A stretch of 64,000 nt of DNA from Dipteronia dyeriana (lineage: Eukaryota > Streptophyta > Magnoliopsida > Sapindales > Sapindaceae). Positions within the stretch are counted from its first letter, which is position 1, and each line of letters begins with the position of its first letter. A program made the position numbers and the translations under genes. Shown here one piece after another: positions 22,882-34,650 of the stretch. The notes beneath the pieces are model-generated. The model worked only from the letters and a program-made list of their open reading frames with translations. It did no database searches and was not told the DNA's origin. The stretch is from NCBI GenBank assembly GCA_032871835.1, contig CM065300.1, forward strand, positions 115,255,088 through 115,319,087, read 5' to 3'.

Positions 22882-24308
22882 TAATTTACAAAAACATGAT
22901 TGATCGTTAATTATATGGTACTATGGATTTAGGGTTTATGGGTTGTATAATTTTGTTTTATTATATTTTTTGTTTAACTATTATTGTATTGTAAAAAAAA
23001 AATTATAAACAAATTGCCACCTATGTTGAAGACCTGGAAAAATCACGAAGAAAGATTCATGAGATGAATCAAGTTGACCTGAAGAAATTGGAAGACTTGG
23101 AAATTACAAGAAGACCAAGGAATGCTTTGGGGGTATTTTTGTAATTTTAGATTTCAATTTTTTTTAGGTTAAATAATCCACAGTACTCGGTCAATTCATG
23201 TATGCTTTATATTATTTGATGATAAAAAACATTGTCCTGCATACGTATGTCATTTATATTAGATGTGCGTACACAAATATATTTGATATGTCATATATTC
23301 ATCATAGCCTGATATTTTATGTATTTTTTTAATGTGATTAAAATGGGTAAATACATAAATTGACTATGAAAATGAGATTAGTTTTCTTTTTAACTGTTAA
23401 AAAATAACTTGGTAATTCTCATTAATATTAATCTAGTTATTAAAGAGTTTAATAAGTTAGATTAATAGGGTCATTTATAGTAATTAGGATTAGTTTGATT
23501 AATTGCCTAATTATAAATGAATCGAATATTGTGTTAGAGTTTTAATAGTTAAAACTTGGTAAACACTTTCATAATAATCTGAGCTTAGTAAATAGTTTAC
23601 AAAGACTTAGATTATTCACTAATACATTAGATTTTTAATTGTTAAAAATCATTAATAAATTTAGTTAATGCACTAGATAACTTGATTAAAGTTAGCCGTT
23701 TGATCCTATAGAGTCTATGTGTATTAACGGATAATAGAAAACCCTAGTTTTAAAATAGTGAGTGGGAGAGGGATATATGACATATATATCCCGCGGTCTC
23801 CATCATTAGTTCAACACCGTGAGATCCGAGTGGGTTCTCATGACGGCTTTGCTTTCGTCCTCCCTAAGGAGGGTTTCCATAAAGGTCAATACCAAGGTTG
23901 ACTTCCTAACGGATAGGATTTCTGAGGGTATTTCGGGATTGACCGACCCTAAGGCGGCAATTCTCGAGTTAAGCTCATGAGATCTGAAATGGTGGGTTAC
24001 ACTCACGAACGTTTTGATTAAGTTTGTTAATTTAAAACCTGACTGAATAAACGATGGTTGAATGATATGGAATAAGAGTTATTTTAGAATATCATTTGAT
24101 TGAGAATGTCTCGGTCTAACATGCAAAGATTTGACCGACCCTAAGGCAGCATTTTTTTGTTGTATTTTGGATTGTCGTGGTATAGTAACTATTTTTTAGG
24201 GTAGTTCGAGTTTGTTAAATATGTTCATGCATCATGTTTAAATTTATACCAAAGCACCCGTACTTGTTTTAAATAAATGACTGAATGAATGTTTTATTTA
24301 TTTCAGCA
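22754..24308 (+). other. Leader of B1 between primer site and gag
   Basis: AT-rich untranslated leader of 1.55 kb with a short TA-rich run near 22850-22880. Its counterpart in B2 is 41576-42930 on the minus strand. No frame with a motif is seen. Confidence 0.6.
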
Positions 24309-25136
24309 ATGTCTTCTGCATTACTTTAAATTCTCGCAAACGACAAATTAACTGGTGATAACTACACAAAGTGGAAACTTAATATTTATGCAATTTTGGT
24401 CACCAAAGACCTCAAGTTTGTGCTTACGGAGGAATGTCCTCCAGCATCTACTGCTAATGCCACACGAACTGTTCGTGAGGCATACCAGCGATAGGTCTCA
24501 TTTGGTGAGAAGGCCCGAACATATCTGTTGGCATCTATGACATACGTGCTTGTCACAAAGCACAAAGCAATGACTTCAGCATTCGAAATCATGGAGTCAT
24601 TGCAAGCTATGTTCGGGCAGCCCTTCGAGAAAAAGCGACATAAAGTTGTTCGTTTCGCTATACTCGCTCTTATGAAGGAAGGAACGTCAGTTCGGGAACA
24701 TGTCTTGAGCATGATGTCCTACTTCAACATGGCAGAAGTCAATGGCGGGGCCATTGACGAACCCAGTCAGGTAAGCATCATACTAGCGACTCTTCCGAAG
24801 ATTTTCGATCAGTTTAAAAGCAACTACGGGATGAACAAGTTAAAGTTCAGTCTTACATAGTTGCTCAATGAGCTCGCTACCTTTGAGTCATTGATTAAGA
24901 ACAACAAAGGCAAGGCCGGTGAGGCAAATGTTACCTAACCATCTTCCTCTAATAACAAAAAGAGGAAAAGGTCCACTGGGAAGGCAAAAGGAAAGCCCAA
25001 ATCCAAGAAAGCCCAAAGCAATAAGAAGGGCACCTCCACTGACCAAGACAAAGGAAAATGTTTTCATTGTAACAAGGTCGGGCACTGGAAGAGGAACTGT
25101 CCTCAGTATCTGGAAGAGGTAGCCAAGAAGAAAAAG
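24309..25136 (+). pseudogene. gag of B1, interrupted by stops
   Basis: The frame starts at the ATG at 24309. The protein has the usual copia gag layout: a TGDNYTKWK segment near residue 14, a helical core (MESLQAMFGQPFEKKR, then REHVLSMMSYFN), a Lys-rich stretch and a zinc knuckle CFHCNKVGHWKRNC at 25059-25100 that fits CX2CX4HX4C exactly. It would form the virus-like particle and bind the element RNA. In-frame stops occur at 24327 (TAA) and at TAG or TAA codons near 24493, 24858 and 24937. The same core is readable in B2, split at 39607 by solo LTR H. No frameshift is needed to read the protein, only the stops. Confidence 0.8.
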
Positions 25137-25448
25137 ATGAAAGGTAAATATGATTTACTTGTTCTTGAATCTTGTTTAGTGGAAGATGATTCTTCACCCT
25201 GGATAGTTGATTCGGTGGCCACTAATCATGTTTGTTCTTTTTTACAGTGGACTGATTCTTGGACACAGTTAGAGAAGGGAGCCTTCTCAATGCGTGTGGG
25301 GTCGGGGGATGTCGTATCGGCCAAAGCAGTGGGAGCAATAAGATTGCAATTTTATAATAATAATAGCTTTTTATTATTAAACAATGTTTTTTAATTCCTG
25401 GATTTACACGAAATTTGATTTCTGTTTCTAAGTTGTTAGAACAAAAAT
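25137..25448 (+). pseudogene. Protease of B1, active site altered
   Basis: The frame continues from gag into WIVDSVATNHVC, where copia proteases have WIVDSGATNH. The Gly of the catalytic Asp-Ser/Thr-Gly triad is replaced by Val. The domain then runs to LISVSKLLEQKYS. In B2 the same position reads WIVDSEATNHV, so both copies lost this Gly, through different changes. Aspartic proteases need the triad, so neither copy should process its polyprotein. Confidence 0.75.
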
Positions 25449-27137
25449 ATTCTGAGAGTAAGATGGTTCCAGATCAGGATACACTACCACCTAGACGTAG
25501 TGAGAGGGTTGTGAGACAACTTGAACGCTATTTAGCTATAGGTGAGGGACAAGGTGTTGTCTCTGCTGATAATGTGGATGATCCATTCACATTTAAGAAT
25601 GCAATGGAAGATCCTGATAAAAAGGAATGACTTAAAGCCATGAATCTCTAGATGGAGTCCATGTACTCTAACTCAATCTGGGATATTGAAGACTTACTGG
25701 ATGGGGTAAAACCCATTGGGTGTAAGTGGATCAAAAAGAGAAAGAGATGAGTAGACGAAAAGGTAGAGACCTTCAAGGCAAGGCTAGTGACCAAGGGCTA
25801 TACCCAGAAAGAGGGGGTCGATTATGAAGAGACCTTCTCGCCAGTAGCCATGTTTAAGTCTATTAGGATTCTCTTATCCATTATTGCCTATTTCGATTAT
25901 GAAATTTGGTAAATGGACGTCAAGACTGCATTCTTGTATAGCAATCTTGATGAGAGCATCTATATGATGCAACCAGAGGGATTCGTGTCTCCAGATCAAG
26001 AGCAAAAGGTTTGCAAGCTTCAAAGGTCCATCTATGGAAAAGCATCTAGATCTTGGAACATTAGGTTTGATGATATGATTATAACCTATGGCTTCGAGCA
26101 GAACATCGATGAGCCTTGTGTCTATAAGCGCATCATTGATAAGAAAGTAGTTTTCTTGGTCCTATACGTCGATGATATCCTACTCATTGAAAATTCTGTG
26201 GGAGTGTTGTTGAATGTAAAGGGCTGAATGGCTAGCCAATTCCAAATGAAAGATTTGGAAGTGGCAAGTTATGTTCTAGGGATCCAACTTATAACAGATC
26301 GTAAGAACAAACTTATAGCACTGTCTCAGTCATCATATATCCATAAGATTCTTGTGCGATTTTCGATGCAGAACTCCAAGAAAGGTAATTTACCTTCCAG
26401 ACATGGAATTCACTTGTCTAAGGAACAGTGTCCTAAGACACCTCAAGAAGTTTAGAATATGAGACGTGTTTCCTATGCATCAGCAGTAGGTAGTCTCATG
26501 TATACTATGTTATGCATGAGACCAGACATCTGCTATGTAGTGGGAGTAGTCAGCAGATACAAGTCCAACATAGGATTGGATCATTGGGTTGCTGTCAAGA
26601 CTATTCTCAAGTATCTTCGGAGAACGATAAATTATATGCTAGTGTATTTCGGACAGGATTTGATCCCTTTAGGATACACGGATTCTAATTTTCAGTCAGA
26701 CACGGATTCTAAAAAATCCACGTCTGGATCAGTATTCACCCTGGGTAGTGGAGCCATTGTATGGAGAAGTATCAATCAATCTTGCATTGCTGACTCCACC
26801 ATGGAAACCGAATATGTAGCTGCTAAAGAGGCTGTTTGGCTCCGTAAGTCCTTGGGTGATCTGGAAGTTGTTCCAGACCTGGATAAGCCCATCACACTTT
26901 ATTGTGATGACAGTGGTGCTGTGGCTAATTCCAAAGAACCAAGAAGCTACAAGAGAGGAAGCATATAGAGAGAAAGTATCATCTCATCAGAGAGATAGTG
27001 CAGAGAGGAGATGTGATCGTCACCAAGATAGCCTCACAAGACAATCATGCTGATCCATTTACGAAGACCTTACCGGCTAAAGTGTTTTAGGGTCACCTAG
27101 ATGATATAGGGTTACGAGACATGCCTCACATGCTTTA
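25449..27137 (+). pseudogene. Reverse transcriptase and RNase H of B1, integrase deleted
   Basis: The stretch begins with the linker typical of the integrase end (PPRRSERVVRQ). Reverse transcriptase motifs follow: IGCKWIKK-like near 25720, [17 protein letters not shown] near 25800, DVKTAFLYSNLDE at 25915, and the catalytic YVDD at 26165-26176, still intact. RNase H follows with GSLMYTMLCMRPDI and YTDSNFQSDTDSKKSTSG, and with ETEYVAAKEA. It ends near a DMPHML stop just before the purine tract. Stops near 25628, 25910, 26225 and 26454 break the frame. The whole integrase core is absent; B2 still has it. Confidence 0.82.
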
Positions 27138-27152
27138 GTGAAAGTGGGAGAT
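27138..27152 (+). other. Polypurine tract of B1
   Basis: GTGAAAGTGGGAGAT directly precedes the 3' LTR start TGTTGGGG. It is the plus-strand priming site of the element. Confidence 0.8.
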
Positions 27153-29216
27153 TGTTGGGGTTTATGCCCTAAGCATGTAATTTGTAAATGGATTTATGAA
27201 GTAAATAAAAAGAAAGGTTCAATTCATTCTTGTTATGTTATTTATTTTATAAACTTGTGTACATATTAACATCCTGGATTACCGGATGTAATCTCGAACT
27301 TTGTATATGAGTGTCATATACAGATGGATACAGTAAGAGACGTGCAATCTAAAGAGTCCATAGATAGCAAATAAAGCTCGGTACTTTATTTGTCGTTAAT
27401 CTATAGCTGCGGTCTATTCCATAATGTACAGTGATTCTATCCTGAATCATTCATATGAGATATAGGAATGGAGGCACCTTGTATGATGTGATCATATAGG
27501 ACTGGGCCATGATCTATATGAATCTCACACCAAGATCTGTTTATTGATGAGATTCATATATATTAGCTAATGATGGCTATATATGTGTGATCTTAATTCT
27601 GAGTGTCTTATCATCGTGGTCTTTGATATATCATGGGTGAGGTCAGATGCATTTCCTGATTAATACACTCTGTATGTTGGGATTGCGTTTTGGCTTGTGG
27701 CTGGGAAGGTTTGTACACAATAGTGGAATCCACTCCTTCTTGTGAGAAGTAAATGGTAGTTCCCTTAAGAATTGATTTGGGGCTTGGACAATATGAGCGC
27801 TCTCCTAATTCCGTGAGGAAATAGGATTTATTGTCCATTAGAGAATCAATGGTACTTAAAGGATACATATAATTATAGGGGTATAACAAACATTTTGACC
27901 TATATCTAATTATGAGCTACTGTGGAGGATCACACCATATGTAATAGCTATATCGATGGACACCGAGTTGTATCGGTCTGTGTAAAAACGTCTGCAGTTG
28001 AGAGAGTGTAGTTTCGGGTTTTTAGTGGAATAACACCGGAGTTAATAATTAAGGAATAATAATTAAAGAATAATAATTAAAGAGTTTAATTAATGATTCT
28101 GGGGATTATTGGAGCTCAAAATACTGTGGGTCCATTAGGTTTCTTTGCTAACCCGATCGATTTAGGTAACAAGGGGCACGGTTAATTAATTGGATTGTCC
28201 AGTTAATTGTGTTACGAAAATGACACGTATTTATTCGGGAATTAATTAAATAATGAGATTATTTAATTAATGAATAATGGTGATTAAATAAATTAAGTAA
28301 TGAGATTATTTAGTTATGTTCTTAATCACTAAATAGAGGCTGTATGTTGATAATTATTTTTGAATAAAATAAGATAATATGATTATTTTATTTTATTAAA
28401 TTAATTTTTTTTTTTTGAATTTAAATAGTTTGAATTCAAAATTAAAATCAAATAAAAGATATGAGATATTTTTTATTTGAAAGTTTTTAAAAATCAAATA
28501 AAAGATATGAGATATTTTTTATTTGAAAGTTTTTAAAAATCAAATATAAATTTGATTTAATATTTAAACATTATATATGTGATATATATTATTTATAATA
28601 ATAATAAAAAAAGGTGTTGTGCTTGTCACACACATCACAGCTTTATATATATCTATATATATATTGACAAAAAAAAGAGCATAAGGTGGTTTTTGGGTGT
28701 TAGTCAAAACGCATTAATGAAAAAGAAAAGTAAAACCACTTTCGTTTTTTTTTGTGTGTGCAAATCGTTGCACAAAGGAAAAAATAATAAAAATAAACTA
28801 TTTTTATTTTAACTATTAGAAGTGTTCTCGGTAGTTTTTTTTTTTTAAGAAAAAAGAGTTTCTTCATTCGTTTCTCTCTTTTACACCGTCCATCCTAAGT
28901 TTCTGAGAACCTTGTCGCGCCCACACGCAGTTACTAGTCCCGGGAATAGCTAGGAAGATCAGTGGTACAAACCAGGAGCATATTGAAAAGTGAAGGAGCC
29001 TCCAAACGTTGGTAAGCTTATTAATATACTTTTTTATTATTGATTACAATTTCCTATATTTACATATATATTTTATTAGTGTAATAATTTTTATATGTAT
29101 TTGTTCCAAAAATAAATACGATCCTAAGTTCATTGGTCTCAGATACAGAATACGATATGTATAAAAAAAATTTAAAACCCGTTTCTGCTGCATGACTTGT
29201 GAATGGGGTTCCAACA
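27153..29216 (+). repeat. 3' LTR of B1
   Basis: It matches the 5' LTR along its length, with a gap near 27615 where about 15 bases of the 5' LTR are missing and a local duplication around 28490-28530. It ends GGGGTTCCAACA. Confidence 0.88.
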
Positions 29217-29221
29217 AAGCA

Positions 29222-29580
29222 CTAGGGGGTTGGGCCGTCTGGAGGTTGAAGAAGATGATGATGTCATCGTGACATCATGCTGACACAAGCTCACTTAAAC
29301 AAAACACACTGTTTCATTATGATGTGGCAGGCAGCGCTGAGCTTTGACTAGAATATTACAATTTGTTCCCCTAATTTCTCTTTTATTCACAGAATCTTCA
29401 ATTTTCGCCAGAATATTACATTGTAGCCCCTATTTGTTCAAAATTACCATAATACCCCTGAAATTCCCAAATACCTGAGGTACTCATTTAAGCGCGTTAA
29501 AAACCCTGATTTTACCCAAGAAACAAGAATAAAAACAATAGGAAATGGGGACCTAAAATATGTATAAAATAGAGCTATCA
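29222..29580 (-). mobile_element. 5' LTR of element K, 5' portion
   Basis: On the minus strand it starts TGATAGCTCTATTTTATAC at 29580 and runs to the B1 insertion point. Joined to 20734 it reads CGGGTCGAGCACTAGGGGG without a break, next to a second GGGTCGAGCGCT. The TGAT start and early TTTTAGGTCCCC-type wording are shared with LTR L. The 5 bp outside are GTCTT (29581-29585). The matching duplication at the other end of K is lost. Confidence 0.65.
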
Positions 29581-30187
29581 GTCTTTTGGACTTGAACCTT
29601 CACTTAGTGAAAACACATCAAAGTTAGTTATGGTGGTATGATAGGCAAGCTTTGAACCAGCGACCTTATTCGACTAACCAGACACATCTCACACATAATC
29701 TTTCAATATCTTAAGTGTTCAAAAATGCTGACGCGTGGATTAGCCTTACGTCTATATCCTAGATTTTCATGAGCGCTTTAGTAACTAGCCAAGTTATATA
29801 AAGGACGGCATTATCCCCAACATTAATATAGGTAGACATTATTAGAAATGTCCATGTAAAAGCATTCCAACATAAACTCTATTATAAGTCTATTAAATGC
29901 TTAGAAGGCATATCCTTCCTAGTGCGTACAGGTACCAAACACATTTCCCATAGGACACATATATTAAATATTATAGTGATTGCAATCACAACATATGATG
30001 TACTTTGCTCATTGAACCCAAGATCTTGATGTTTCAAGTGTTGGGTTGAGTTTCCATCATTTGTGATGTTTTAAGTGCTAACTTCACTTCCATCCCCCTT
30101 GATGTTTTATTAACTAAATCTCTTGTAAGGCTTTTTATGTAAGGGGGTTACTAGATTTTGACATGATAAGACAAAATCAACGGTGAT
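29581..30187 (-). mobile_element. 3' end of copia element F, including the RNase H tail
   Basis: At 30187-30060 the minus strand continues the RNase H reading frame of F after removal of solo LTR L. The joined frame reads DGVITVDFVLS, which matches copia pol ends. Beyond it are stops and an AT-rich 3' untranslated or LTR region, with no clear LTR boundary before element K begins at 29580. Confidence 0.6.
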
Positions 30188-31819
30188 TGATCAGTCTATT
30201 TCTGTACATGTTTTAGGTATCCAATTCCTATTATTTGTGCTTTGTTCTTAGGTAAAATTAGGTATTTTATGTGTTTGTTGAGCATGTGTAGGTCACATTC
30301 CACTCAAGAGGTGTTGGATGTTATTTTGGAGAAAAAGAGCAAAAATATCAATTTTCAGACCAGTGCAAAACAGTAATATTACGGGACCTATATCTTTCAT
30401 CTCAGATCTAATTTTGTGTCCTACTACCTATGGATTGAAAGCCCCAGAAGTCTAGTTTCCAGCACACTTTACGGATCTCAATTCCGATTTTCCTAGAAGA
30501 GGTTATACGTAATTTAGTAACCGAAGGTCAGTGCTGGATAGTCAACAGCGGCCTAGACCGCCGTCCAGGCACAAGACCAAGCCAGCGGTCTACGGAGCGG
30601 TACTTGGCAGAGGAACTCCGCGGTCTGGACCGCGGCGACCTCCAGAGCAACCCATGCTGCTGTTTTAAGGAATTTTGGCGGAAAACCACTCTGAATTGGT
30701 CCAGAATTGCTCCAAAACTTCCCAAATCAAATTCTAATGATTTTAGAAGACCAAAACATGTTTTAGAAACTTCCAAAACTCAAATTTTGAGTCAAATATC
30801 AAAAGAGGAAATTCATTTTATGAAAGAATTATCATTCCTTGTCTCATTCAACTTTCCCACTTGATGGATTTCCTAAGCCTAAGAAGAATTGGGGGTTCAA
30901 AAGGAAAAATCACTTATAAATACTCCATATTCTTTACAATTAAAGGAGATTCCAGCCGTCCACCACCAATCCATCACAACACATCAACATTCATCTTTAT
31001 ACATCGAAGATTGAAGACGAAGAAGAATTCATCAATGGGTTTTATTGTTTCTTTCTCTTCTCTTTCTATTTTCGTCATGTGTAACTAATTCCATACTAGG
31101 GAATCAATGTGAACCTCTATGAATGCTCTTTGTTAGAATTAACTATATTTAATTAAATTAAGTTTTGATTCATTAAATTCATCCTATGTCTTAATTCTTA
31201 TTTCTTGTTAATGCATGATCATACGTTGGCATGAATTTAGGGATTCGATAATTTAATGATTAAGGTTGGGGTATTGATCTATACGTAATCTTAATTAATA
31301 TTCAATTGAATGGATAAAACTGATCTTAGCATTGATCTATGCAAGTAGGATTTGGTTCATTGTTCTTGCACTTAATGGGTTCTCGATTGTAGTCTGCGCC
31401 ATTGATCTATGGGTAAATTGTAATTGAGAACACTTGATTCATCCCAGAATCATACGGTAATAATCATACTTAAGATAAGAACGAACCCTTAACTTGATTA
31501 ATATCTTTCACATTCAATTCGAAACATTGAGTAAACATAAACATAGTAGGGGAGCATTGATGACCTAGTGCTTTCTCACCTTTGATCACAACCAAATCTC
31601 TTCAATTGCTTTCATTAGACTAATTTAATTTAAGTTTTTAGTTTAAATCGATTCACCATCAATTTCTGGTTGTTTTTAGTTTAACTTTAATTAGAATTAG
31701 ATCTAACCAAATAAATCACTTTTCCTCGTGGGAACGATCCTTACCTGCCGCTGTACGATATCTTCATGATTCGTGCACTTGCGAGTATTGTTTTTATAAA
31801 TACGATTTACATCACATCA
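30188..31819 (+). mobile_element. Solo Ty3/gypsy-type LTR L
   Basis: The 1632-bp segment starts TGATCAGTCTATTTC and ends TTTACATCACATCA. It is flanked on both sides by GTGAT (30183-30187 and 31820-31824), a perfect 5-bp target duplication. A TATAAATA lies at 30915-30922. Near 31740 it has the CGTGGGAACGATCC...TTACC wording common near the 3' end of plant gypsy LTRs. No internal region follows: the copia RNase H frame resumes immediately. Removal of L plus one GTGAT restores the F reading frame, which proves the boundaries. Confidence 0.88.
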
Positions 31820-31824
31820 GTGAT

Positions 31825-34207
31825 CACACCATCAGTGAGCAATTGTTTCACATAAATGCGTGTAAAGACCAATATGTCTAGACTTGTCGTTGTTCATTTG
31901 GCTATTTGCTATGGAAAGAGTTGCATGACTACCATAATGTATAGATATAGGCAACATAGGTTTTAACCACAACGGAATTTCTTTCAATAAATTCCTTAAC
32001 CACTCTACTACTTTGTTGTATGATGCCAAAGCAATAAATTCAGTAGCCATGGTAAAATCAACTATAAAAGTTTGCTTTTTGGAACCCCAAGAAATGACTC
32101 CTTTACCAAGTGAAAAAATCCACCCATATGCCATAATCATTGTGTGTTTTAGATATTTCAATATCCTTTGTACTGTTTGCCGATGAAATTGAGTAGGATT
32201 ACTAGTATATCTACTTAATCTTCCTACAACAAATGCAATATCAGGCCTAGTACATGTCATGGCATACATAAGACAACCTATGACACGAGCGTACACTAAT
32301 TGTGATACAGCTCTCTCAGTGTTTGGATATAACATCACAGTTGAATCAAATGATGCAGAACTGGCTTGAAATCAAAATGACTGAATTTCTTCAATATTTG
32401 TTTTCAATGTAAATCTATTGGGCCAATACTATGCCATTATCCTATGAATAACTTTTATACCCAAAATGACATCAGCAAGCCCAGGTCTTACAGGTCAAAA
32501 TTTAATGACAATATTGATTTAGTGAGTTCAATACTCTTACTGTCAGTTCTGAATATTAACATGCCATCCACTTAAAGACATATAATAACACCTTTGTATC
32601 CATTGAATCTACTGTACACTTATTTGTCAGATTCATAAATTCGAAAACTGTTTGAGACAATGACTTTATTAAATTTTTCATGCTATTGCTTCGGAGACTA
32701 TTTAAGACCATATAAAAATTTGACAAGTTTACAAACTTTATGTTCTTGTCTAGGTTACAAACCTTTCAGTCTGCTCCATGTAAATTTCCTCATCTAATTA
32801 TCCGTTGAGAAAAGCTATCTTTACATCCATTTGATGTATTTCAAGACGGTAAATTGATGCTAATGTAATCATAGTTTTGATAGTAGCAATCATTGAAGCT
32901 GGTGCATACGTATCAAAATAATCAAGGCCTTTTTTTTTTAGTAAAGTCCTTTGCTACTAATTTTGCCTTGAACTTGTCAATAGTTCCATCAACCTTTATT
33001 TTCTTTTTAAAGATCCATTTGCAACCAATTGGTTTAGACCCCAACAGTAGGTCAACCAATTTCCAAGTTTTATTTCCCACAATGGATTCCATTTCATCAT
33101 TGATTGCCACTTTCCAAAAGGAAACATCTTATGACTTCATTGCTTCCTCAAAAGTTAAGGGATCTAATTCAATTGCTTGTGAAACCATATATTGTCTTAC
33201 ATGAGTGTCTCTAGTTCCTTCAGCTAGATAAACAATGAAGTCAAGGCAGAATGATTTTTCTTTCCTTGCCCTTTTTCTTCTTCGTATTTTAGGAGGATCA
33301 TCTGTGGCAGTTCTTTTTGGTAATTCCAATGTCTCCATAGGTATACCAAAATCTATATTCTTAGGTATAGCGATAAATCTATTTTCATAAAATATAACAT
33401 CTCTAGATTCTATGATAATATTTATTTTAATAGAATTATTAGGTTTAATTACTAAAAATCTGTATGATTTACTATGTTCTGCATAACCTACGAATATGTA
33501 TTATATACCCTTTTCACCTAATTTCTTTAACTTAGGTTCTAGTAATCTAACTATAGCTCGACAACCCCAAACTTTAATATAAGAAAGGTTAGGTTTTCTT
33601 TTCTTCCAAAGTTCACATGGGTAATTTTTTTTTCTTATTAGGCATTCTATTTAAAATATGGCATGTAGTTAACAAGGCTTCTCCCTAGAAACCTTTACTT
33701 AAACCAAAGTTAGTGATCATTGCATTAACCATCTCAATGAGTGTCCTACTCTTTCTCTTAGCTGCTTTTGTTGTGGTGTGTAAGCGGTAGAAGTTTCATG
33801 CACAATACCGACATTTTCACAAAAGTCAGGAAATTGATATTCACCACCTTTATCACTTCTAAGAGTTTTAATCTTATCATCACATGCATTCTTTACTTCA
33901 GTTTTATAAATTTCAAGTTTATTTAAAACTTCATCATTAGAATGCAGTAAACATATATAGCTATACTTAGAGAAATCATCAGTAAGAGTTACAAAGTACT
34001 TCTTTCCTCCTCTAGTAGGATTACTATGCATATCACGTACATCATTATGTATTAATTGCAACAAAGTAGATTTTCTATCAATTGTAGAAAATGGTGTTTT
34101 AGTGATCTAGGTTTGTGCACATACTTTAAATCTTTCAAGCATATCATTTTTAATCTTTGGAATCAAATTTAAAGTAGAGATGTCATGTAATCGTTTAGTG
34201 TTAACAT
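31825..34207 (-). pseudogene. pol of copia element F: pre-integrase, integrase, reverse transcriptase, RNase H
   Basis: On the minus strand, from 34207 downward, come the following. First a pre-integrase segment (VKRLHDIS...LIPKIK). Then an integrase core at 34064-33717, with GGKKYFVTLTDDFSKYSYI carrying the first catalytic Asp and RSDKGGEYQ carrying the second. Next the linker 33338-33129 (TFEEAMKS) and the reverse transcriptase start at 33110 (IGCKWIFKKK). The catalytic YVDD near 32580-32560 has decayed to stop-VDG. RNase H lies at 32338-31832 (CLMYAMTCTRPDIA, TMATEFIA) and continues beyond solo LTR L. The reading frame is broken many times. Gag and the 5' LTR are missing: LTR B2 begins at 34208. 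F is the oldest layer of this nest. Confidence 0.8.
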
Positions 34208-34601
34208 TGTTGGAACCCATATTTACGTTGCGTAGCAGTAACGGGGTTTTATGCAACTTGTAAACCATTTACAATCTATAAGAATATATTAAGATGGACT
34301 TAGATCATACCCTTGATGCTAACTCCTTCATTTCTATAAGCTTTATTTCGATTACGAACCAAGTCTTTCTCGCTATGTTCCGCGATCCGGTAACTGTGTG
34401 TGGGCATGTCAAGATCTTCCAGGAACATACAGGAGGATGCAAAGGCTTGAAGAATAGAACTCCTTCTTTTCTTCTTGGAGAATTCGGTCACCGCAAGCAA
34501 GAATATTTTTTTTTCTTTTGGTCGAAATCTTCCTAGACTTTATAGGTTTTTTTTTTGTATTTTTGGTTCAAAGAATCACACTTAGTCTCTTGTATCCTTG
34601 T

Positions 34602-34650
<49 letters not shown>

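Larger units (their letters stand above)
20735..29216 (+). mobile_element. Copia element B1, complete ends, internally deleted
   Basis: The element is 8.48 kb with LTRs of 2004 and 2064 bp. It has a tRNA-iMet primer site at 22741, a purine tract ending at 27152, and a near-perfect target duplication. Gag, protease, reverse transcriptase and RNase H follow in copia order on the plus strand. The integrase between protease and reverse transcriptase is missing: the protein passes from a protease-end sequence (LISVSKLLEQKYS, near 25448) straight to the linker before reverse transcriptase. Many in-frame stops interrupt gag and pol. The two LTRs differ by scattered substitutions and indels, so the insertion is old. 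It lies inside the 5' LTR of element K. Relatives: B2 (34208-42930, minus) and an LTR piece at 62555-63074. Confidence 0.85.
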
